Below are positions 34,867 to 48,900 of a stretch of DNA of 64,000 nucleotides, piece by piece. Positions within the stretch are counted from its first letter, which is position 1. Each line of letters begins with the position of its first letter. A model generated the notes under the pieces. The model was given only the letters and a program-made list of their open reading frames with translations. It made no database searches and had not been told where the DNA came from. Location of the stretch: NCBI RefSeq assembly GCF_048128805.1, contig NC_135997.1:28793815-28857814 (forward strand), written 5' to 3'. The stretch is from Centroberyx gerrardi. Taxonomy: Eukaryota > Chordata > Actinopteri > Beryciformes > Berycidae. The translations under genes and the position numbers were made by a program.

Positions 34867-37800
34867 CATTATTATTAACATTAGTATTATTATTATTGCT
34901 ACTAGTCTATGTTTCCTACCTTACAGAACATGGAGGGGAAGTGGTCAGGTGTCATGGAGACATATGACAGCTCAGCCAGAACATCCGTGGCACGAGGTCC
35001 GATCAGATTTAGAGCTGTGGGGGATCAAGGACCAAGGTTATAAACACTGTGGAAAGACCTTCTGAATAACAGAGCGCAGCCCAGGTCAAATACTCTCAAC
35101 CTGCATCTTTCCATACTCAATTTACAATTATTGACAACACAATGGCTGATGTTAACAAGGTTTACAGTTATGTGACATTGATTTTTCCATTACAGCAGGG
35201 CAAGTAACCACCATTTTGAATCCCATTACCTTCTAAACATACTTGGATGGTAAAATAGTGAAAGTGGCTGGTAAATTGTAGGATGAATCAGCCACTGTGG
35301 TCAAAAAATAGTTTTGTTGTTGCAGTATGGTCTGCTCAGTGATAAACCGCCTTCCATCACTACAGGTGAAAACACAGAGGGTGCACTTACAGTGTAGTTT
35401 CTTTTCTCAAATTATATTACGGAAGGCAGTGAAGAAATTGAACAGAAAAAAAACACCAAAAAGTTCACCTTCTGTACTTTCATGGAATGGAATGATAAAA
35501 GGAATGATGAAAGTGATGGAAAGAAGGTTATTTATTTTCCTTTGAAACCCAAGGAGCTGGAAACAAATGCCATCATAAAGTGACAGATATTTCACACTGC
35601 TGCAGAAATATGAAGCAGAAAACACCCTACACCCTAAAATCCCATGAAGATGTACTGAATGGAGCTGGTAAGAGGAGAAGCTGTGTGCTCATGCCTACAT
35701 TCTGATAAACATTCAATGTTGGATTACCCTCCACACCAAAAAAATGAACCGAACCTTGGTGTCATTCATTTTTTCTCTCAGACTCCCTCTATAACCTACT
35801 AAAATCCACAATAGGATTTGAGCAAATTCAATATGAAAAAGGTGCTAAAATGGAGAAAATCGAACAGGAGGAAAACACTTTTCACATAGCACTGTAACAT
35901 TGATTTTCCAATCTGGTCGGTGAGAAGTCAGCAGGTTTTTAAATCATACTTGTGATACATGTTGCCTTTTGGTAAAACTGAATAGGTTTTCCAGTCCATA
36001 TCAATGGCTACATTTACATGCACAGAGTAACCTGGCCAGTATTGGCCGTACTCATGTAAAGGTCTTATTCGGGTTAAGCTGTTTATATGAGCCTTTGATA
36101 CCTTGCAATTGAGTCTCCCTGCTGCCATGAATAAACCAGTTAACAGAATATTGGTCACCACCTGTGGTGTCTCACCCGGGAAAAAGCATGAAACATTATG
36201 GTCACAAGCTACTCCCTCAATCTTTGACTGAGCAATAGCAGGTTACTTCTAATACAGGGGAAATAAATTATGATTCCAATAGTAATAATAAGTACTGCTT
36301 GCTGCCATGTTTTTTGTTTACATCAAAATGTACTTATAACGTTGAGTCTGAGTTTGCGCAGATTGCAAAAACCAAAAGTGAAAAGAGTAAGATGTTTCCA
36401 TGCTACAGTAACAGCTAACCACTGGGCTGTTTAATATGGGAGTAAGCCAGGCATCTTAACTGGGTTTCTCATAACCGGAGTATGAGCTTACCCGAGTTAT
36501 GACATTTACATACTCAAGTAACCAAACCAGGTTACTTGAGTAACTGGGTTAAGAACAGAATTCTTAACGTACGTAAACATACCCTGTGTGACATAAAAAT
36601 GGGCACAGCAGTAGCTGTATAATAGTGATCAGGAAATGGTGTAACTTTTTAACCAATAAATGTGGAGGAGAGCTGTAAATATGTTGGTTGGTATAGCGAT
36701 AGTAACAGTAATGGTACCAGTAACCGTGTTGGTTTGTACTGTAGTAATAATGTTATAACAATAGTAATAGTGCTACTTTGTGCTGCAATAGTAACAGTAA
36801 TAGTGCTAGTGTTGGTATGTGCAATAGTAATCGTAATAGTTGTTTGTGCAGTAATTGTAGTGGTAGAAGTGTTGCTTTGCACTGATGTAATGGTGCTGTG
36901 TGCTGACCGGTGTACTTCCAGCTGACATCCTCTAGGTGGAGCTGTGGGTCGCTGGGCATGTGTTTCTTTATCCAGGACCAACAGTGGACCTGCTGGTCTG
37001 TTGGTGAGATGATGAAGAAACTGGAGAGTAAGACAGAGAGAAAGCGGGAAGAGGAGGAGAAATAAATAATGGGTTTCACTCCAAAATGCTACCCATACAC
37101 TTTAGAAAAAAAATGTAACCTGATGTTCACAGCTCAATTAAAAAAAAACAACACTTTATATATGGACAATTACATAATTTACTTGTTACTATTTTGTTTC
37201 TCAAGGTAGCTAGTACAACAATATTTAAGTCAGTTTTACTTTCATACCAGAAATCATTTTGTCAGAGCATTTTTCACAATGGTGGATATCTTTGAATAAA
37301 ACTCTCCAACTTAACATCATCATTTAACATAGGCAAGGCTTGGGGAGGTATCAATGTCTTCAACTAACTTCATCTATCAGTAAGAGAGGAAATATATGGA
37401 AGCATGCAGTACTAATATTTAACTGGACTTTAGAATAAAACAATTCTAGGAAATGTAGTGTTTCTAACTATCAGTTTGGATGCAAAATGTGTTACTGACT
37501 AGTTTTTGTTGCATCCCACATAACAAAAGTGCTAGCAGTTCTGATGTACTTTGGTCCCAGGGTAAGACTAAAAAAGTAGTATAGCCTGTCACAGAATGTA
37601 TGGATGGAGGTTGGCAATTGTTACAAGGGACAAGCCACCATCTTGGAAGAATGACAACAAACTAAAGATTGATACCATCGCCTCTTTCTTCCTGACAAAG
37701 CAAAGAAAATGCTCATTTCTGTGTGGTAGGGGGTTCACATTGTGTTGTAAAGGGGGAAAAGATATGAAGAGGCATTACAAATCTTTGACTTTACTGTCAC

Positions 37801-40800
37801 ACCTCCAACATGGTGAAGTGTCCCACACAACTGTTGGTACCTTCTCCAAGGAGGAGGTCCCTATTTGATTAAACAGTTAAAGAACCCTTGTTGTACATCA
37901 GTTCCCTGCATATCTATTTATTGTTGAGTTTAACATCAGTACATCAGTTCACTGTGTGTGCATTTAGCTATGAGGTTTACATTAGTACATGAGTTCCCTG
38001 CATTTCCATTTAGCTTTAACATCAGTGCTTCAGTTCCCTGAATGTCTATTTAGCTTCGAGTCTGCAGGTGGATCAGACCTGTTCTTGCTGAGTCGGACCA
38101 CGCTGCAGTCGTTCTCGTAGCCTCCCCTCTCGTTCAGCATGCCAGTATGGACGATGTGTCCAACAGGAACGTCCAGGTCGTTGGCACAGAGGTGTTGCAG
38201 CAGCTCCAGGGCCTGGTCACCCGTAGACTGGGACATCAGGACAGAACAGAAGCTTTAGGTTGGAATCACACTTAATGAGTTGAATGCATCACTCTCTGAT
38301 GGAAGTTCATTCTTTTCAAAAGAGAGAATGCGTTACCGCTGCATCATTGGTTCTCAACCACATGCCACTTGTGTCCAACACTGATTAACACACCTTCAAC
38401 CAGAGAGGAGGAACTAATTATTAGTGAAATAAGCTGCTGCACTGTTTGGCTGGAATGAAAACCTGCAGACTCTTAAGGCAAATTTATGGTTTCTGCGGTG
38501 TTCGCGGTGCGGAGGGTCTGTGCGGCGAGTGCGGAGCTCCGCAGGGGGTCTGCAGAGGGTCCGCACCGAGCTCCGCACTCCTCTCAAAAAATGAAACTCT
38601 GCGGAGGCCTCCACAAACGCTGCAGTCAGTTCAGAGGCTATGATTGGTTAATGGTTGCTATGTTAGTTGGTTACCAGGGAAGTAAGTCTAATCGAGCCAA
38701 GTGACAGCTGACAACCGGCAAAAATGGACAATAGGAGATTCTGCGCTCTCCGCGAACACCGCGCTGCTACCGCATTTACCATGAAACGCTGTGCCTCCGC
38801 GTAGAGAACGGTCTTGCCGTGAACACCGCGAACACCGGGCACACCGTAGAAACCATAAATTTGCCTTTAGGCCTTAGTGGCATATGGTTGAGAACCACTG
38901 TGCTGCACACAGTGCAGTGCCCTTACAAGTGGTGAAGCTTTAATGAATCCAAGGAGCAGGCCTGTATATCACTTAAAACACCTTGAAGTTAGTACAAATT
39001 TTGATGTAGGCCTCGGACAGCCATAACCTGGGTGGGAAATGACCACCAGCCACCAGCTGATTCATTTTTGCTGCGGGTGGGTTAGGGTAAGGTCATCTAC
39101 TCTATCAGCCACTTTGGCGGGTAACAAGCAATTTGTTGTAGTTTTTCTATTCTACAAGTCCTAACTGGCTGGCGAGAGTCAATGTGGTGGTTATATTCTA
39201 AAACCACAAACCATGCTCAAGTGGATGAAAATGCCATCTGGTAGAAAAAAGCACACTGAACTAGATAACTATGCTAATTTACAGCGAAGGTGGCACATGA
39301 AAGCCAACCATAACTTCTACTGAAAAAGCGCATCATGACTTACAGTCAGTTCAAACTTGGTGAAGGAGGACATGTCGATGACACAGACCGCCTCTTTGCA
39401 GCATTTCACCTCTGCTCCAACGATGTCAAACCAGTCTGGCTTGTAGAAGGTCTTACTCTGGTCTAGAGATAGCAGATCTGAACACAAACACAAAACGGAC
39501 CACAGTTTAGGGAATCGGTAGTATATACAGCACTACTCTGAGGACTTTAAGACTCACTACCAAGCTAACCTATAGCCAGACCGTGTTGTATGTTGTGAAC
39601 TGTTGTGATAAAAGGAGGGAATTTATTAGCAGCCAGCAGCCGAATGCTGGCCACGTTTGAGTCTGCTAAGCAGTACTGTTAGCAGCCACTTTCAGAGGTA
39701 AACAACAATCATTCACAGGTCCTTGTTTGTTCTATAATAGCATGTCTAGTTGTGCTTTATTGGTTGCTATGCCATTTTTATGGTAACTAGGGAAATAGCA
39801 ATATTGGTTTTCTCCTTATTATTATGTATGTACACTACATTGAAGATAACTTTGCAGACAGTACTCGTGTTAGTCAAGTTGTATAAAAGCTGTAATACAC
39901 TTGAGGACGTTCTTTATTGGGATTGTGGGTACTTCAGTGCTGTACCTCGTACCTACTGCTTCAGAGTTGTACCTAATGAAACACTTGTACCTACTTGTCA
40001 CCGTAAAGAACACTTTCTAGGAGATTACTGCTATAATGAGCAATGCCGTCGGTTCTTCAAGTACCCTTTCGGGATTGTTCTTTACCTTTGGGTTCATCAC
40101 ATACCAAGCAGGAACTTAAGCGTCTGGGTATTTGTTAGTGAACTGAACATACAGCATCAAATCTAGCAGAACATACTGTAGGTCTTAAAGATATTTGTAT
40201 GACCGTAAGCATGTAAGCCGTAAGGCATTGCTTTACTAGTTCTTAAGACATTTACTACACCTGAAAACTGCTTTTGGATGCTTAATGCGCATTGGAAAAG
40301 AGCTGCAATGATCTCGCGGAAAGACTTTGAGATGAAGGGAATTTATAATGTCTGTCAATTATCTGTACCTTTCCCTGCAGGAACAAAGTACTTGGCCCTC
40401 TCAAAGCCATGTTTCTCCATCCAGCGAGCTCCCTGGGTGTCCAGCCGGTCATACAGAGGACTGGTCCTCAGCTGACGCCCAGTCTGGAAGTCCCAACGAG
40501 GAACCTTCAGTTCATACAGCAGGGCTGGACACACAAATACACACACACACATTGGAAACACAACCTTATATTAACAGAGTAAAGCTGAAGTACACCACAG
40601 ATCACTGGGGTGAATTTAGGATGATTAGCACCTTAAATCAGCCAACAGTCAAGGATAGGTGGGAGTTAGGCCTACTCAGCAGCTAAACCATCCATCACAT
40701 CTGACAACCATGAGAGACTTCATAAGGTGGATAACCTCAATTAAAAGGCTACTAATGCTTTCTTCGTTATTACACTTTGTTATGGGATCCAGAGGGCTCT

Positions 40801-43158
40801 ATCATGGGGCTGAGTTATTTTAGTTCTTTCTTTTGGGTCTTCACCAGGGAAGGAAACTATATTTTTTAGTCTACAGGTAACAGCGGATTTTACCATTTTA
40901 CAAGTCAAGTAGATTTTTTTTAATAGGACTCCAAATGATGTTTGGTTAGCTGTTGAATAGACTAACTAACCAGTCACAACCAGAATGTACCAGCATTTGT
41001 TTAGTGACTGAGGTTAATTTCCATCACTGATATAAGCAGGGTGGGCTCGACCATGGGTTTGATCCCTGCAAGAGGCAATATGTCCATCAAATTGACAAAC
41101 CCTCCTCAAACAAGACACTGAATCCCTGCTCATTGTAATTCCCTCCGGATAAGAGTATCAGCTGAATGCCAGACATGTAAACTGTGACACGAGGTCAGTA
41201 CTCACGCATGACCTCCATGACTCGGTGTCGCAGGAAGGTTCGGCTGCTCTGCAGGTTACCAAAGCGTTTGATGTCCAGCGGCCAGACGTTGGCAGTGGGG
41301 TAGCCGTAAGTCATCCACTCTGCCAGGTACCTGGACACAACACCACACAACACAACATTACACCGTACAATCAATCAAAAAATAGCAAAATCACAATGCT
41401 GATCACTGCAATTTCCAAATCGAGGCTGAATCTTATCTTATCTTATCTTGAATGTTTCTCTCAGAGGGAAAGGCATTTCAGTGGATTTCCTAAACAAAGT
41501 ATTCAGGTGCTGCATATAATCCCTGACCTACAATTTAAGTTGCAAGTCAGAGAAAATCCTTCACTTCTATTCAAGGTTAGAGATACGGTTGGTTAAGCTG
41601 AGTTACCACCTTTGTCTGGTTTTGAGCCAGGAAAACCCCTGTTGGGTGAAGTTAGGATGATTAGCACCTTGAATCAGCCAACAGTTAAGGACATACTCAG
41701 CAACTTTCTCTTCAGTTCACTAAACCCTCCGTCACATCTGACAACCATAAGGGACTTCATAAGGTGGATAACCTCAATTAAAAGGCTATTAATGCTTTCT
41801 TAATTATTATATTTCATTATGGGATCCAGAGGGCTCCATCATAGGGCTGAGTTCTTTTGGTTATTTATTTTGGATACCAAGTATCAAGGCAGGAAAACGT
41901 TTTTCATCCACAGGCTACATTTATTTTTACCATTTTGCTAGTCAGCTGGATTTTAAGTATAGAGTTCCTCATTCTCAAACTAGCTGACAGACAGGAACTG
42001 ACAGCGCATGATATTTAAGAGTTTCACAAGTATTTTTTGAAGGATATACAGTATATATAGTGTTTAGATTGAAACTCTTCAAAAACAGCCTGTGATTTTT
42101 GCCCCTTAAAAAAAAAGACCTATGGCCATTCTACAGCCAACACTACACTCTGTCTGGAGTATCCGGTTCTTACTTGCCAGCCCCTCCAGCGAAGGCCAGG
42201 CCGGAGGAGTTCATCCCGGCCAGGACGTAGTAGCCAGCAACGCCCGGGGTCTCCCCCATCAGACAGCGCATGTCGGGGGTGAAGGACTCAGGACAGTTGA
42301 CCAGCTGGTGGATCTCTGCTGACTCCAGACCAGGCATCCTCCTCAGCAGGGCGCTCAGCATCGGCTCTGGAGGTGGGGGAGGACAACAACAGGGTCCCTA
42401 CACATTCTCCATTCACAAATTCCTTTGATTTTTAAACATCAATATACCATTGTCAAATTAATTGTGATAGTTTGGTATAATTGTCGTCAATGTAAAATGG
42501 GTCTCCTGTAAAGTTAGTTGAGGTTCATGACGTTTGACCACATTTACCATTACCAAGTATTTTGATCAGTGTTCAATCTGATGTCGACTGATAGTGGTTG
42601 GACAATATGACTGTCAACTAGACCATATCACTCTATAGCTGAACATTATTCTTTAATAATTAGAACAAATATCACAAATGACAGTGGCTCTACAACTAAA
42701 TAAAATGTATTGCCGTATGTGTACTGGGATGGACAAAGTTTTTTGTCTCGACATTCTGTGCAATTCTCAAACTTTTTAAGGCCTGGAAATTATAAAATTC
42801 ATTTCCAGAGACTTCCAGACTTTCAAGGCCTTCCTAGGAACCGGAGGAGCTGGGAGGAGGAGTGACTGCTCCTACTGGCAAACAAAGCTGTACAGCAGGG
42901 CTTAGTGGGGCTTATCAAGGTCAAGGCCAATTCAAGATGTTACTAGCAGAATACACAAAGCATATTTAAAACTGTAGAGCAGCTGATCTATCGTGACAGT
43001 CCCTGTGGTGGAAAGCACACTAATGTTGCACTGAGGCTGTATTGCAATACCCAGACCATTTAGCTTGTCCTGCAAGCTACTTCACACACTGGATTTAGTT
43101 CAAAATACACCTACCTATATACTATCTATAGATGTGTACACACACACACACACACCCA

Positions 43159-43219
<61 letters not shown>

Positions 43220-45949
43220 CTCTCTCTTTGGCCTTGGCCTGGTGGTACCAGCTATCTGAGATGCCTTGAAGCAGCTTGGGTGTCAAACAGACAGTAGTAA
43301 ATCACCAGCCAACCCTGAACACATTGCAACAATTCACCAGGGTCAGCCAGTCTGTCATCTGTACTTCTAAATGTTATTTCACGTCACCAAGCAGTGTTAA
43401 ACAGGCACAGTCTATTCTTAAAAAATCCTTTGGCAGTTAAAAATAGAACATGTCTAGTGTATCTTTGCTGTGATCCACCGCTAGTACTTAGGACAGCAGG
43501 GTGGTCTCGTGATTAGAGAAACCTCCTTCAACCAAGTTCAACCTGCTGAAGTGTCCTTGAGCAAGACACTGAATCCCTATCAGCTGCAGGGCTGCTGTTC
43601 TGTAGCTGACCTTTGACCTCACTGGAGGGTGAAAAGAGAAAAGACAATTTCCGAACAGGGAACAATGGAGACTAACACTATTATTACTTTTTGTGATCAG
43701 TAGCTAATTATCGACTGTTTGTGGAATCTTCTTCCAAATGCTCAAATGTATATGTTCTTTCTCTACTATTACTACTACTACTACTACTACTACAACAACA
43801 CAGACACACTTTCAATCATACTGCTATCATAGTTTCTCTTTCATAAACCAGCATTCAAAGTATGTCTGTTGTTCACTACTTGTGTGAGCAGTCGCTAAGT
43901 TTGACTTTTTGTGGAATCTTCTTCCAAACACTCAAATCTCCATGTCCTTTCTTTATGGTAAAATATTCAGTATTAAAGCACTCCTTTCCGACTGTTACAG
44001 GCCTTGCCACTGATTTAGATTCTGCAGGGTGGCCTGGTGGTTAGAATAATCACCTGACAACCAACAGGTCACATATTCAATCTCCACAGGAGCCACGTGT
44101 CCTGTCAAAGTGTCCTTTGACCCCTGAACCCCTACCTGCACAATCACTATATCTCACTCTGCGTACGAGTCATGACTAGGGCTGCACGATTATGGCAAAA
44201 AATATTTTGCTAGATATTGTTTTGCTAGATATTGCAATCATGATTATTAGTCTTGATTCTTCTTCTTGATGATTTTAGGAACATAATTATTTTACTGCTC
44301 TTTTGAAATGTTATATTGACATATTACAGCAGATGTTCAAAATGAAATGTTCCAAGGTTGCGAACATGCCAATGCCCTGCGATTATTAATTGTGGAAACT
44401 AAAATCACAATATATTATTATACATGATTAATTTTGCAGCCCTAGTCCTGACAGAGTCAAAAACAAACACTCAAAGGCCGGGTTAGGACATTAACTGTAG
44501 CCTAAAAATAGCAACAGCTCAGTCTGACTGTAAAATCATGACCTGATCCTTCATACCAGTTTGAACAGGAACTGTGCTGCTGCTGCAAGCTCAGTCCAGA
44601 CCCACATAACGTTACCCCTTGATCACACTCATGTGTCCTATGTGTTGCCCTCTGACAGAAGTTCATTGATCGTAAACAAGAGAATCACTTTACACAGCGT
44701 AACTGCACTGCAGATACATTGGGATGCATGTGTGAAATAATCCAAATGTTGTTTTGCCTCATTCTTTGCTAGTTCTCTATGATGCTTTCAAGAATAAACT
44801 GCCCTCTTCTAGGCCACCCCCGCACATCCTGGATCCCCTGGAGTTTTTTTAAGGGTGAATACTTTGTATACGTGCTTTAACACTGGCAACCTGCCTTAAA
44901 GCACCTCCCATTTGACTCCAACACCACCTCCCCTCCCCTCCCTCCAGTACCGAAGTGGTCCCAGTCCTCCTGCATGTTCTGGATCTCCAGCTGGTTGCGG
45001 CCCTCAGTGAAGATGGGTTTGGGGTTCTTCTCGAAGCCTCCTGACAGCAGGCCGCCCTGCCACGGCCGTGCATAGATCCTGCCGTCCATATCCATCACCA
45101 CTGGGGACAAGACACAGGCTTAGTTAGACCACCTCCACTAGACTTTCATTAGCTTCACTGATGTCTCAATTGCAGTGTTTATTTGAATATAGAATTAATC
45201 ATTTATTACTGGTTAATTAATGGAAGAAGCCTAGAGGCTGCAAACATTCATCATTGCACAGAGAAAAGGCATTTAATGCAAAGATTACAAAGGAATTTTA
45301 GAATCTATCAGCCACTGTGTCTGATGCATGAAAACTGCCCTAGTGGTGAACAGGTCAATGGGTCTTACTGCTCCTAGACTATAATACAGAGGGTGTGTTT
45401 GGTGCTTGAGACCTGGTGTGCTGGGTGGGAGGAGCTCCTGGAGAGGTTTGGTGAGGAGGTAGAAGTGTTCGCAGCCATGCAGAGGAACCGACACCTTCAC
45501 CTCACTGGCCTGGCCCAGCTCATAGGCCCACTGCAGTACAGACACAACGAACAAATTATACCTCTGAATATCTACACATTGTTATCCATTTATTTATCCA
45601 TCCACCCAGCTGTCTGTTTCAATCCATTCATTCATCCATCCTATATTGCGCCCATCAGCCCTGTTGTAAGTTGGTACTGGGACTCATGTTGCTCCTTCCC
45701 TCCAGTTCCCCCCATCATTCCTAGTCCAAGACGCACCTGTCCAGCACAGTTGACAAAGTATTCACACTCGATGGAGCCGCGGTCAGTCTCCACCGCCATC
45801 ACATGACCTTTCTCCACCAAAACCTGCTGGACACTGGTTCGCTCCAGGATCTGGACTCCTGGACAGGACAAGAAAGAGGAGGAAGATGAGGAAGAGAACG
45901 ACAAGGGCAAGAAAGGGAGGGGGAGGTGTTGAAAAACTGAAGTATTAGC

Positions 45950-45987
<38 letters not shown>

Positions 45988-48900
45988 ACTTACTGAAAGC
46001 TAAAACATATGCTATTCCCACAGTTTCTCTACCATTATTCTCTCCAAAGAGTTCGTTCCAACTTTAAAATATTCAAATACTTTAAAAAATGTGTGGATGT
46101 ATTCAACATTTTGTTACTCTTTATACCTTTTAAGGCTTTTATTCTTAATTTTGTCTAGTTCTTCTTATAATTATTATTAGTGGTATTAATAAATTATTAT
46201 ATGTTGTTATTTTTTTCAAAATCATCCTGCGCTGGGCTTTAAGATGAACTTATTTGATCCCTGAGGTAAACTGGGTGTAGGTTGGAGAACAACTAAAAAT
46301 AAAGGTAATAAAGGATAATAGAGATAACATAATAGAGGTGTAGGTTGAGCAAAGAGTAAAAAAAATAATAAAGGATCTGAATAAAAAGGTAATAAAAGAC
46401 AAAGACCAAAATAGGAATAAAAGCATAAGGGTGCAAGTTGGAAAATAAAATAAGAAAGAGATGTGTAGGTCAAAGAACAAAAAGTAAAAAAGGTAATAAT
46501 GGATATTAATAAAAAAAATTATATATTAAAGCTGGAATATCTCTGTGTTAAAATGTTTCTCTATGATGGTCAAAATAAAATTTGTCCTTGACGCACTGCC
46601 CTGGTTGTCCACCCAAACTATAGACTGCCAATCAACGGTAGGTTGTGAGTTTGAATCCCTCACCTTGTCCGGCAGCAGCCACAGCCAGAGCGTGGTTAAC
46701 ATCGGGCGGCGAGACCACAGCATCGCCAGGGAGATGGAGCGCCCCCACCAAGTCATGAATGTTAACCAGGGGATGGAGCTTGGCCACCTCCTTAGGCTTA
46801 ATGACGTTACAGCTGATCCCCATCACCCTGGGGAGGGAGAGAGAGAGAGAGAGGGGTGGATAGTGTATCACTTAGTAGCATACAGCCATACAACCGGGGT
46901 CATGACCTTTGACCATTAGAACACACAAAAAGCAATGACTGCGTATTGCTGCAGTTTCCCTTTGCACCAATGAAATGTTGCAGCCTAGAGATACAAAAGT
47001 AAGTTACCAGCAGTTACTATCACTGAATAATACACATACTTCAAAATACACATTGAACATGTGAAAACTACATGCTTGAAAATACAACAGTGAAAATACA
47101 CTATTACAAACACATGAGAAGTGTGGAGTATAGTTTCACCTTTGTTTTCACAACAGGAGGCTCTGTCTAATTGGATGAGATGCAATAAGAGCTAAGCTCA
47201 TTCCTGTTGCACTGGAACAGAGCTAAAACAAAGTGAAATGAAGTTTGGCGATAATGTAGTCTGTCTGATGGCAACTACAAGGCACCTAAGACTCCTTACA
47301 CCAATACAGTGATCAGATTCAGGAGAACTGCTTGCATTAAAATAAAATGTATCATTAAAAAACTTGCCGGCTGGAAAAAAGTCAGTAATTGGCCATGTGG
47401 CTGGCTGCCTGCACTAGTGGAAAACACTGATAATGGATTTTTTCAAGACAGGAACATTTTAGCTAAAGTAGAGGAAGAAGATATAAGAGAGGGGGATGTG
47501 AAGAATTCAAAACCACATTCTATCCATCACCAAAAGAAATCCTTTTTCTACAGTTCTCTTTGATGTGAAAAAACTGTGTCTTTTTGAAGTGTCCTTGAGA
47601 CACTGAACTGCTACCTGCTGACGTGCAAGTCGTCTGGATAAATGCATGAGCTAAATGCCCAGCACGTGAATATAAGTGTGATGTGTCTGGCCAGAGAGAG
47701 GGAGGGGTCTTACTTTAGCCGTGATGCTAGGCGCTTCAGAGAGAGGAAGCGATCCTGATTTTGGGCCAGACACACAGAGCCTGTCTTCACATAACCTGAA
47801 ACACACACAACACACAAACGTTGTATGACTCAGCAGATCTCAAACTACTCAAGGCTCTTCCTTGTGCATTTGGCATCATATTACCCGGTCAGCTGAGTCT
47901 AACAACATCCAATCAAAAACATGGGGGAAGAGTACAGAGCAAAGCCCAAAAATAAACACCATGCTAGCCTAGGCAACTCAATGCAGTGTCAGACATATCA
48001 GACAAATGCTTGTACAGCAAAGTATGTGGGTACAATGAGAAGCACATTCTGTGGGTTGAATGTGATCATGCAGGAAACTTTACTGTCCACCAGCCATAGT
48101 GACTGGTGCATCTCAAAATACACCAGCCACTTTCACCATTTTACCAGCCAACTAGATGTTTAGAATAGGACTCCTGATGGTTGGATACCTGTAGACCAAT
48201 TTACCATGCCACACCCAAAACTTAAAAGCATTGGGCTAGTGGTCATTTCCCACCCTGGATGGAATATAGTGTGAATAAAAGTAGAAGAAGAAGAATGCCT
48301 ATGCTAACAAAAACAAGCTTCAACTCTTTAAATGCAAAGCAGTGGTCAGAAACAAATACATTTCGGCACATTGTCTGTTTTTGTTTCACAATGAATAAAA
48401 GCAGAACACATCAAAGTGGCTGACCTGTCTTGACCCCAGTCTCCTCCTCCAGCCGTTGGTACAGAGTGTTGGAGTAGTCTGCCATTCGACACTCGATGGA
48501 GATGGGCTTGGCCACGCTGACGATGCCAGCGCACAGCCTGGTTGTTCCTGCACCCAGTCTACCAGCACAATAATAAGAGACAAGACAGCATTAGTAGAGA
48601 AACAACACCCAGCCCACGTCTCCCTTTACTGTCAACATCTACATTTACAATTTAGGAATTTCTTTGTGATTTCTTTCTTTAATTGATCCTCTTGATTCCT
48701 GAAGGGGAAATTGTCTCATCTTGCCCCTCCTCCACAGGAAGGTCATAGGTCAGGGTCAGATACAGAACAGCAGCCTTGGAGCTGATAGGGATTCAGTGTC
48801 TTGCTCAAGGACACTTCAGCAAGCAAACAAAGGAGCTTGTACCTGGTTCATCTGGCTGAAAGCTAATCTTCCCACCTTTGTAATTATGTCTTAATATCAT

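Noticed and set aside
33656-34878. Tyr/Leu/Thr homopolymer frames in the CTAC array
   Set aside because: Low-complexity products of a trinucleotide-rich array within an intron.
39750-40166. 138-codon plus-strand frame in a pdpr intron
   Set aside because: Complex-looking sequence, but antisense to pdpr, with no recognisable domain or splice sites supporting it; most likely chance or an unrecognised repeat.
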